Shown here: positions 30,655-37,769 of the stretch, one piece after another
How positions within the stretch are numbered: the first letter of the stretch is position 1
How the letters are laid out: the number at the start of each line of letters is the position of its first letter
Source: Streptomyces durocortorensis
GTDB taxonomy: Bacteria > Actinomycetota > Actinomycetes > Streptomycetales > Streptomycetaceae
Assembly: GCF_031760065.1 (NCBI RefSeq)
Contig: NZ_CP134500.1
Span: 5,332,001-5,396,000, forward strand
Length of the DNA: 64,000 nucleotides
Direction of reading: 5' to 3'
The notes under the pieces: generated by a model
What the model was told of the DNA's origin: nothing
Database searches by the model: none
The model's input: the letters and a program-made list of their open reading frames with translations, nothing else
Position numbers and translations under genes: made by a program

Positions 30655-32526
30655 CTACTGGAGACCGCTGTCGATGGCGCTCACCAGTTCACCGTTGGCG
30701 GTGTCACCGGAGAACTCCCAGAAGAACGCACCTCCCAGGCCCTGGTTCTTCGCCCAGGTCATCTTGGAGCCGATGGTGGCCGGGGTGTCGTAGCTCCACC
30801 AGTTGTTGCCGCAGTGGGCGTAGGCCGTGCCGGCGATGGTGCCGGTGGCCGGGCAGGTGTTCTTGAGGACCTTGTAGTCCTCGATGCCCGCCTCGTACGT
30901 GCCCGAGGCCGCGCCGGTCGCCGTGCCGCCGGGGGCGGACTGGGTGACGCCGGTCCAGCCGCGGCCGTAGAAGCCGATGCCGAGGAGGAGTTTCTTGGCC
31001 GGGACGCCCTTCGCCTTGAGCTTGGCGATGGCCTCGGAGGAGGTGAAGCCCTCCTGCGGGATGCCGGTGTAGGGGTTCAGCGGCGAGTGCGGGGCCGTCG
31101 GGCCCTGCTTGGCCCAGGCGCCGAAGAAGTCGTACGTCATCACGTTGTACCAGTCGAAGGACTGGGCGGCGCCCGCGTAGTCGGTGGCGTCGATCTTGCC
31201 GCCGGCCGAGGCGTCCGCGGTGATGGCGGCGGTGACCAGGTTGTCGGAGCCGAACTTCGCCCGCGTGGCGGAGGCCAGCTTCTTCAGTGCGTCCGGGCCG
31301 CTGGTGTCACAGGTCAGGCCGCAGGCGTTGGGGTACTCCCAGTCCAGGTCGATGCCGTCGAAGACATCGGCCCAGCGGGGGTCCTCGACCAGGTCGTAGC
31401 AGGACTGGGCGAAGGCGGCGGGGTTCTGCGCGGCCTGGGGGAAGCCGCCGGACCAGGTCCAGCCGCCGAAGGACCAGAGGACCTTGATGTGCGGGTACTC
31501 GGCCTTCAGCTTGCGCAGCTGGTTGAAGTTGCCGCGCAGCGGCTGGTCCCAGGTGTCGGCGACGCCGTCCACGGACTGGGCGGCGGTGTACGCCTTGTCG
31601 TAGTCGGCGTACGCGTCACCGATGGTGCACTTGCCGTTCTGCACGTTGCCGAAGGCGTAGTTGATGTGCGTGATCTTCGCGGCGGAGCCGGACGTCACCA
31701 GGTTCTTGACGTGGTAGTTGCGTCCGTAGACGCCCCAGTTGGTGAAGTATCCCAGGTTGATCTTGTCGCCGACGGGCGGCTCGCCGCCTCCGCCGGTGGT
31801 GCGCACGGAGACGGAGCCGGAGACCGGGCCGGTCTGGTCGGCGGTGTCCCGGGCCTGCACGGCGTAGGAGTAGTCGGTGCCCGCGGTCAGGCCGGTGTTG
31901 GTGTAGGTGGTGCCGGTGACCGTGGCGACCTTCGCCCCGTCGCGCAGCACGTCGTAGTTCTTGACGCCGTTGTCGTCGGTGGCCGCGCTCCAGCTGAGCT
32001 TCACCGAGGTGTCCGTGACATCGCTGGTGGTCGGGGTGCCCGGGGCGGAGGGCGGGTTGTCGCCCGGGACGGTGCCGCCGTCACAGGAGGCGCCGTTCAG
32101 CTTGCAGCCCGAGGGGGAGCCGGAGCCGGTGCCGTTGAAGCCGAAGCTGACGCTGGCGCCGGGGGCGATGGTCCCGTTCCAGGAGAGGTTCTTGGCGGTC
32201 CAGTGGTTGCCGCTGCTGGTGACGGCGGCGTCCCAGGCGGAACCGACCGCGGTGCCCGAGGGGAAGTCCCACTCGATCGTCCAGGAGGAGAGCGCGGTGG
32301 TGCCGGTGTTCTTCACCGTCCACTGGCCCTCGAAGCCGCTGCCCCAGTCCGATTTCTTGGTGTATGTGGCAGTGGCCGACGCGGCTGCCGAGGCGGGGGA
32401 GGCGAGACCCACCATCGCGGCCAGCGGGACGACGAGCGCGGTCAGGCCCGCCACGACCTTGGATCTTCCGCTCCGGGTGGGTATCCATCGGAATCTGGAA
32501 CGGCGTTGGGGGGATTCAGTGCTCAA
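30655..32526 (-). CDS. chiC: Secreted chitinase: CBM2, fibronectin III, GH18
   Basis: Extracellular endo-acting chitinase of 623 residues. TTG at 32526 follows GAGGAG and gives a twin-basic-rich N-terminus and hydrophobic stretch ending in ASPASA near residue 46. Then come a family 2 carbohydrate-binding module (about residues 48-150, ending GCKLNGASC), a fibronectin type III domain (about 160-245) and a GH18 barrel (from KINLGYFTNW). The catalytic motif is DGIDLDWEYP; substrate residues include MTYDFFGAW. Upstream are a TTGACG/TACTGT promoter and two DasR-type operators, and the ChiR/ChiS-type genes follow in the same orientation. The architecture and position match the chiC-chiR-chiS locus as I recall it from S. 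coelicolor. Confidence 0.92.
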   Translation of the reverse strand: MSTESPQRRSRFRWIPTRSGRSKVVAGLTALVVPLAAMVGLASPASAAASATATYTKKSDWGSGFEGQWTVKNTGTTALSSWTIEWDFPSGTAVGSAWDAAVTSSGNHWTAKNLSWNGTIAPGASVSFGFNGTGSGSPSGCKLNGASCDGGTVPGDNPPSAPGTPTTSDVTDTSVKLSWSAATDDNGVKNYDVLRDGAKVATVTGTTYTNTGLTAGTDYSYAVQARDTADQTGPVSGSVSVRTTGGGGEPPVGDKINLGYFTNWGVYGRNYHVKNLVTSGSAAKITHINYAFGNVQNGKCTIGDAYADYDKAYTAAQSVDGVADTWDQPLRGNFNQLRKLKAEYPHIKVLWSFGGWTWSGGFPQAAQNPAAFAQSCYDLVEDPRWADVFDGIDLDWEYPNACGLTCDTSGPDALKKLASATRAKFGSDNLVTAAITADASAGGKIDATDYAGAAQSFDWYNVMTYDFFGAWAKQGPTAPHSPLNPYTGIPQEGFTSSEAIAKLKAKGVPAKKLLLGIGFYGRGWTGVTQSAPGGTATGAASGTYEAGIEDYKVLKNTCPATGTIAGTAYAHCGNNWWSYDTPATIGSKMTWAKNQGLGGAFFWEFSGDTANGELVSAIDSGLQ

Positions 32527-32634
32527 CGGTGCTCCTCGGGTGAGGTCCAACAAACGGGGGTAATTCGTGGACTGCAAACCCTGCGCCGCCCTGAGTACGT
32601 AGTGTTCCCGTACTCACCGCAGTGTGTTTCGGTG

Positions 32635-32676
32635 ACAGTAGGAAGGTCTGGACCAATCGTCAAGAGGTCCAGACCT
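32635..32676 (-). promoter_or_regulatory. chiC promoter with two DasR-type operators
   Basis: On the minus strand, TTGACG (32663-32658), 17 bases, TACTGT (32640-32635). Two near-palindromes, AGGTCTGGACCA at 32644-32655 and AGGTCCAGACCT at 32665-32676, match the DasR (GlcNAc regulator) site pattern TGGTCTAGACCA and the paired repeats known at Streptomyces chitinase genes. One site fills the spacer and the other lies just upstream of the -35, so a bound repressor would cover the promoter. The predicted leader is about 100 bases. Confidence 0.8.
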
Positions 32677-32705
32677 TAGATGGGGGAACGAGGCCCGGAA
32701 GCGGG

Positions 32706-33356
32706 TCAGATCCCCAACTCCTGTGCCAGGACGGCCGCCTGGACCCGGCTGCGCAGCTCCAGCTTCCCGAGCAGCCTGCTGACGTGGGTCTTCACCGTGG
32801 CCTCCGCCATCGACAGCCGCAGCGCGATCTCCGCGTTGGACAGGCCCTCGCCCAGACACCCCAGCACCTCGCGCTCCCGCCGGGTCAGTGCGTCCAGCAC
32901 CGCCGGATCGGCCGCCTCCCTCGCACGTACGGGTGTGGCTCCGGCGAACTCCGCGATCAGCCGACGGGTCACGGCCGGGGCGATCAGGCCCTCGCCGCGC
33001 GCCACCGTCCGTACCGCCTCCAGCAGATCGCGGGCGTCGGTGTTCTTCAGCAGGAAGCCCGAGGCCCCGGCCCGCAGCGCCCCGAACACGTACGCGTCGA
33101 GGTCGAACGTGGTCAGGACGAGAACGTCCGCCAGCTCCTCCGCAACCACCTGCCGGGTCGCCGACACCCCGTCCAGCCGGGGCATCTGCACATCCATCAG
33201 GACGAGATCCGGGCGGAGTTCACGCGCCAGGCGCACCGCGGCCTCGCCGTCTCCCGCCTCCCCGACGACCTCGATGTCCGGCGCGCTGGAGAGGATCAGC
33301 ACCAGCCCCGCGCGCACCGCCGACTGGTCCTCCGCGACCAGTACCCGGATCGTCAT
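32706..33356 (-). CDS. chiR: NarL/LuxR-type response regulator (ChiR-like)
   Basis: A 216-residue regulator: receiver with VLVAEDQSAVRAG and phospho-acceptor Asp in LVLMDVQMPRL, then a LuxR helix-turn-helix (LTRREREVLGCLGEGLSNAE, about residues 150-170). Its ATG overlaps the stop of the upstream kinase gene (ATGA), so the pair is coupled. It ends 30 bases before the chiC operator region. The location next to chiC supports the name; the known ChiR acts at chitinase promoters in response to chitin oligomers. Similar NarL-type pairs are numerous, so the name is positional. Confidence 0.8.
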   Translation of the reverse strand: MTIRVLVAEDQSAVRAGLVLILSSAPDIEVVGEAGDGEAAVRLARELRPDLVLMDVQMPRLDGVSATRQVVAEELADVLVLTTFDLDAYVFGALRAGASGFLLKNTDARDLLEAVRTVARGEGLIAPAVTRRLIAEFAGATPVRAREAADPAVLDALTRREREVLGCLGEGLSNAEIALRLSMAEATVKTHVSRLLGKLELRSRVQAAVLAQELGI

Positions 33357-34567
33357 TCCCGCATCTTCCTTTCCCATACGGGCAGTTCGGCCCGCACCCG
33401 CCAGATCTTGGTGCCGTCGGCGGCCGGCCCGGGCCCCGCCTCGATTGTCCCGCCGAGCAACGCCACCCGCTCCCGCATGCCCACGAGCCCGGCCCCGGAC
33501 CCTGGCGCCGTGGGACCGGGGCGCTCCCCGAACACACTGGTCACCTCGACCGTCAGCAGCTCCCCGGTCCGGCCTAGGCGCACCACCACCGGGCCCGGCG
33601 CCGCGTGCTTGAGGGCGTTCGTCAGGGACTCCTGAACGATCCGGTACGCGGCCAGCTCCACCGGCGTCGGCAGCGGGTCGGAGCCCGTCGCCCGGGTGTC
33701 CTCCAGGGTGCAGGTCAGCCCGCTGGACGCGGCGTTGGTGTTCGCCTGCTCGACCAGTGCGTCCAGTGCGGCGAGCGTCGGCGCGGCGGCTGGGGCATCG
33801 CCCTCGCCGCCCTCGCGCAGCAGCCCGATCAGCCGCCGCATCTCCGCGAGCCCCTCCACGCTGTTCTCCCGGATCACCCCGAGGGCCCGCCGCGAGGTCT
33901 CCGGGTCGTCGATGGACAGGGCCGCCGTGGAGTGGATCGCCACGGCGGAGAGGTGGTTGGCCACCATGTCGTGCAGCTCCCGGGCCATCCGGGCCCGCTC
34001 GGCGACCACCGCCTGTGTCCGGTCCAGCTCCGCCAGCCGCGCGGTCTGGTCGGCGGCCAGCCGGGCGGCCTCGGCGGCGGCGCGGTGGTTGCGCACGCTG
34101 ACCCCGGTGATCGCCGGGACGAAGGTGACCAGTCCCGTGACGACACCGATCAGCAGCGCCTCGGGCCTGCGGAACCACGCCAGGAAACCGATCGTGGACG
34201 CGACGGTGACCAGGAGCGTGGCCACCGGGAGGCGGCGGGCCGCGGCCGGGGTCCCATACAGCACGGCCGCGTACATCACGTCCGTGAACATCAGGACGGT
34301 CGCCAGACTGCCCCGGGTGAACTGGTCCGCGATCAGCGCGAGCGCGCCGAAGGCCAGCGCCGTGCGCGGGGCGCTGCGGCGCAGCAGCTCCATCGCGGCC
34401 ATCACGGTCAGCGGTACGAGGGTGATCCAGGGTGCGGAGAAGGGGCGGCCGCCCTGGGTGTGCAGGCCGAGCCGCCACAGGAGCAGCCCCCCGAGCAGCC
34501 CGCAGGCGGCAAGGAGCACATCGTCGCGGTGGGGGCGGATCGAGGTGAGCACCTCTCCATCCAACAC
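33353..34567 (-). CDS. chiS: Membrane sensor histidine kinase (ChiS-like)
   Basis: A 404-residue kinase of the NarX/HisKA_3 class. About five to six membrane segments occupy residues 15-165 with only short loops, so the stimulus is probably sensed in or near the membrane. The dimerisation helix has the phospho-acceptor His in MARELHDMVANHL; the ATPase domain has the N box VQESLTNALKHA and GAGLVGMRER. The GTG start at 34567 has no clear ribosome binding site; a GTG 15 bases downstream is possible. It is divergent from the membrane-protein gene at 34704. Confidence 0.8.
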   Translation of the reverse strand: MLDGEVLTSIRPHRDDVLLAACGLLGGLLLWRLGLHTQGGRPFSAPWITLVPLTVMAAMELLRRSAPRTALAFGALALIADQFTRGSLATVLMFTDVMYAAVLYGTPAAARRLPVATLLVTVASTIGFLAWFRRPEALLIGVVTGLVTFVPAITGVSVRNHRAAAEAARLAADQTARLAELDRTQAVVAERARMARELHDMVANHLSAVAIHSTAALSIDDPETSRRALGVIRENSVEGLAEMRRLIGLLREGGEGDAPAAAPTLAALDALVEQANTNAASSGLTCTLEDTRATGSDPLPTPVELAAYRIVQESLTNALKHAAPGPVVVRLGRTGELLTVEVTSVFGERPGPTAPGSGAGLVGMRERVALLGGTIEAGPGPAADGTKIWRVRAELPVWERKMRE

Positions 34568-34703
34568 GCCGCGCGGACGCCCGGCCTCCCTTCGCGGACC
34601 GATGCGCGACTACATCGAAGGATGCAGTCCCGTTTCGTCACTGCCGACGACGATTCCCCGCCCCGCGGACGGGAGGCTGGAGGGGAACGGGAGGAGAGAC
34701 GCT

Positions 34704-35282
34704 GTGATCGCCATTCTGGTCGTGGCCTGCGAGGTCGCTTTCTGGGTGCTGCTGGCCGCGGGGCTCGCACTGCGCTACGTCGCGAGGAAACCGAGGCTCG
34801 GAGCCGCCGTGCTGCTGTGCGAGCCGCTGCTGGAGGTCCTGCTGCTGGTGGTGACGGCGATCGACCTGAAGAACGGGGCCGAGCCCGACTGGAAGCACGG
34901 GCTGGCCGCCGTCTACATCGGCTTCACCGTGGGCCTCGGCCACCACACCATCAAGTGGGTGGACGCCCGTGTCGCCCACCGCTGGTTCGGCGGCCCGCCG
35001 CCGGTGAAGCCGCCGAAGTACGGCACGGCCCGCGCCGTCCACGAGTGGCGCGCCGCCGCCCGCTGGATCCTCGCCGCGACCGTCGCGCTCGGGCTGCTCC
35101 AGGCGGCGGTCTGGTACGTCGGCTCCGGCGGGGAGACCAGCTCGCTGCGGATGTGGCAGCAGAAGATGGGCTGGGTGATCGGCATCAACCTGATCATCGC
35201 CGGGAGTTACACGCTGTTCCCGAAGCAGGCCCCGAAGGGCTACGAAGACGCCGCCGTCGAGCGGGAACCGGCCGAGAAGTAG
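34704..35282 (+). CDS. Unknown integral membrane protein
   Basis: A 192-residue protein with four predicted membrane segments (about residues 3-22, 29-48, 114-136 and 153-170) and a conserved central HHTIKWVDARVAHRWFGG. I recognise no family. GTG at 34704 follows GGAGGAGAG. It is divergent from chiS across 136 bases and ends 22 bases from the convergent adenosyltransferase gene. Confidence 0.7.
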   Translation: MIAILVVACEVAFWVLLAAGLALRYVARKPRLGAAVLLCEPLLEVLLLVVTAIDLKNGAEPDWKHGLAAVYIGFTVGLGHHTIKWVDARVAHRWFGGPPPVKPPKYGTARAVHEWRAAARWILAATVALGLLQAAVWYVGSGGETSSLRMWQQKMGWVIGINLIIAGSYTLFPKQAPKGYEDAAVEREPAEK

Positions 35283-35304
35283 GCGGGCCCCCGCCCGGGA
35301 AGCG

Positions 35305-35877
35305 TCAGCGCTCGCCGCCCGGCACCCACAGCACGTCCCCGACCTCCTTGTTCGCGCTCCGCGCCAGAATGAACAGGAGGTCGGAGAGGCGGTTGAGATA
35401 CGTGGCGGTCAGGGCGTTCATCGACTCACCGTGCACCTCCAGCGCCGCCCAGGTGGACCGCTCGGCCCGCCGGACCACCGTGCACGCCTGGTGGAGCAGT
35501 GCGGCCCCCGGCGTACCCCCGGGAAGGATGAAGCTGCGCAGCTTCTCCAGCTCCTCCAGGAAGCGGTCGCAGTCCGCCTCCAGCTTGTCGATGTAGGACT
35601 GCTCGACCCGCAGCGGCGGATACTTCGGGTCCTCGACCACCGGGGTGGACAGGTCGGCGCCCACGTCGAACAGGTCGTTCTGGACCCGTACGAGGACCTT
35701 GACCACGTCCTCGTGCAGCTGCCCCAGCGCGATGGCGGTCCCGATCACCGCGTTGGCCTCGTTGGCGTCCGCGTACGCCGAGATCCGCAGATCGGTCTTG
35801 GCTGTGCGGCTCATGTCGCCGAGGGCGGTGGTACCCCGGTCGCCGGTCCGGGTGTAGATGCGCGTCAGATTGACCAT
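35305..35877 (-). CDS. ATP:cob(I)alamin adenosyltransferase, PduO type
   Basis: Transfers the adenosyl group of ATP to cob(I)alamin, making the coenzyme of methylmalonyl-CoA mutase and other B12 enzymes. The 190 residues show the N-terminal ATP-binding IYTRTGDRGTTAL, a central ISAYADANEANAVIG and the conserved CTVVRRAERST and LNRLSDLLFILAR of the five-helix trimeric family. ATG at 35877 gives the canonical start; an upstream in-frame ATG at 35907 is unlikely. Epsilon connections in the window are the epimerase (52757) and meaB (54602). Confidence 0.92.
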   Translation of the reverse strand: MVNLTRIYTRTGDRGTTALGDMSRTAKTDLRISAYADANEANAVIGTAIALGQLHEDVVKVLVRVQNDLFDVGADLSTPVVEDPKYPPLRVEQSYIDKLEADCDRFLEELEKLRSFILPGGTPGAALLHQACTVVRRAERSTWAALEVHGESMNALTATYLNRLSDLLFILARSANKEVGDVLWVPGGER

Positions 35878-36082
35878 GGGGTCAGCGTAGTGACGCCGAA
35901 CCCCCAACTGCGCACGGCGTGGAGCCGAATGACGCGTCCCGGTGTGATGTCCGTCATTCGAGACGTGACGCGCATCTCTTCGCGGCCCCAGCGCGCCCGA
36001 CGGGTACTAACCTCCGCCGGAGAGCATGTGAACCGCCGTGAACAAATGCCGCACAGGCGAACAGAAACCAAGGGGTGCGAAC

Positions 36083-36931
36083 GTGGCCAGGAAGCTCGCC
36101 GTCATCGGGGCCGGACTCATGGGGTCCGGGATCGCGCAGGTCTCCGCCCAGGCGGGCTGGGACGTCGTGCTGCGGGACGTCACCGACGCCGCGCTGACGC
36201 GTGGCCGCGACGGCATCGAGGCCTCGTACGACAAGTTCGTCGCCAAGGGCAAGCTGGAGGCCGCCGACGCCGAGGCAGCGCTCGCCCGCATCACCACGAC
36301 CACCGACCTCGACGCCGTCGCGGACGCGGACGTCGTCGTGGAGGCCGTCTTCGAGAAGCTGGAGGTCAAGCACGAGATCTTCCGCTCCCTGGACAAGGTC
36401 GTCGGCGAGCACACCGTCCTCGCCTCCAACACCTCCGCCATCCCGATCACCAAGATCGCGGCCGTGACGGAGCGTCCGGAGCGCGTCGTCGGCGTGCACT
36501 TCTTCTCGCCGGTCCCGATGATGCAGCTCTGCGAGCTGGTACGCGGCTACAAGACCAGCGACGAAACCCTCGCCACCGCACGGGAGTTCGCCGAGTCCGT
36601 CGGCAAGACCTGCATCGTCGTCAACCGCGACGTGGCGGGCTTCGTCACCACCCGGCTCATCTCGGCGCTCGTCGTCGAGGCGGCCAAGCTGTACGAGTCG
36701 GGCGTCGCCTCGGCCGAGGACATCGACATCGCCTGCAAGCTGGGCTTCGGCCACGCCATGGGCCCGCTCGCCACGGCCGACCTCACCGGCGTCGACATCC
36801 TGCTGCACGCCACCGGCAACATCTACACCGAGTCCCAGGACGAGAAGTTCGCCGCCCCGGAGCTGATGCGCCGGATGGTCGACGCAGGTGACATCGGGCG
36901 CAAGAGCGGGCAGGGCTTCTACACGTACTGA
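36083..36931 (+). CDS. 3-hydroxybutyryl-CoA dehydrogenase family protein
   Basis: NAD(P)-dependent oxidation/reduction of 3-hydroxyacyl-CoA, 282 residues. N-terminal Rossmann motif IGAGLMGSGIAQ; catalytic His in VVGVHFFSPVPMMQL; Ser/Asn of the active site in LASNTSAIPIT; C-terminal helical dimer domain with KLGFGHAMGPL. GTG at 36083 follows AAGGGG. It stands alone between the adenosyltransferase and the STAS gene. Together with the thiolase at 53331 it could serve poly-3-hydroxybutyrate, butyryl-CoA or ethylmalonyl-CoA metabolism. Confidence 0.88.
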   Translation: MARKLAVIGAGLMGSGIAQVSAQAGWDVVLRDVTDAALTRGRDGIEASYDKFVAKGKLEAADAEAALARITTTTDLDAVADADVVVEAVFEKLEVKHEIFRSLDKVVGEHTVLASNTSAIPITKIAAVTERPERVVGVHFFSPVPMMQLCELVRGYKTSDETLATAREFAESVGKTCIVVNRDVAGFVTTRLISALVVEAAKLYESGVASAEDIDIACKLGFGHAMGPLATADLTGVDILLHATGNIYTESQDEKFAAPELMRRMVDAGDIGRKSGQGFYTY

Positions 36932-37181
36932 CCGCGAACCGCGCTCCCCGGCCCGTCGGCCCGCCGCCGTCAGGGCCGGGGGAGCCGAGGAAGCCGGGGA
37001 GTGTACCCGGCAGCGACCGGTCTCCGGCGAACCGGCTTCACTCCACCGAGTGAATTCGGTATCGGTTCGCTTACAGACGGCAACTTCCCTGTCGCCGGGG
37101 CAGTCAGTTGTGACAGAGACAGAAGCACAGGCAGAAGAAAAGACAGACGGACCTTCTACGGAGCATGACCGGGGAGCGCAT

Positions 37182-37505
37182 ATGCACATCAGGGGCGACC
37201 ACGCCGAGCTGGTCGTCGGGGGCCGCCTCGACGTCCGAAGCGCGGCGGACGCCCGTACGGTCCTGCACACGGCCGTCGACGACGGAGCTGGCGACCTCGT
37301 GCTGGACCTGACCGAGCTGGACTCCTGGGACGCCACCGGACTCGGCGTCATCATGGGGGCCCACCGCCGGGCCGGACGGGCCGGACGCCGCCTCGTGCTG
37401 CGCGGTGTGCCGCCGCAGATGCAGCGCCTCCTGGTGGCCACCCGGCTGCACCGCATCCTGGCCATCGAGGGCGGGATCGCCGCCGACTCGCTGCCGCGCG
37501 TCTAA
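37182..37505 (+). CDS. STAS-domain protein (anti-sigma factor antagonist type)
   Basis: A 107-residue single STAS domain of the SpoIIAA/RsbV class that would release a sigma factor by binding its anti-sigma kinase. The phospho-site region reads DSWDATGLGVIMG: the usual DSSG is DATG, so Ala replaces the first Ser and Thr would be the acceptor. ATG at 37182 follows GGGGAG; GTG at 37108 is in frame but has no ribosome binding site. No anti-sigma or sigma gene is nearby, so the partner is unknown. Confidence 0.75.
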   Translation: MHIRGDHAELVVGGRLDVRSAADARTVLHTAVDDGAGDLVLDLTELDSWDATGLGVIMGAHRRAGRAGRRLVLRGVPPQMQRLLVATRLHRILAIEGGIAADSLPRV

Positions 37506-37769
37506 GAGGGCGTCCTGCTGCCCCCGCCGGTCCCGCCGAGTGAACGGACGGACGGAATCCGGCGGCAGAAGTCGCGCAATCCTCACCGGAACGTGACGTC
37601 CTGGGCGGCGCGGCACCCCGCCCCTTCGTAGATACTGTGCAAGGTCTAATGTTCGGCCGTCCGCCGAATGAAACCGAAACCCAAGTGGTGGACACCGGAC
37701 CGGAAGCGACAGCGGGGCGTGTGAGGCCGGGAGGGGCAACCGCGCACGACGCGTCTGGGGGACTTTGCG

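Noticed and set aside
30616..32679. Open frame of 687 codons antisense to chiC
   Set aside because: chiC has unmistakable CBM2 and GH18 motifs; the antisense frame has none.
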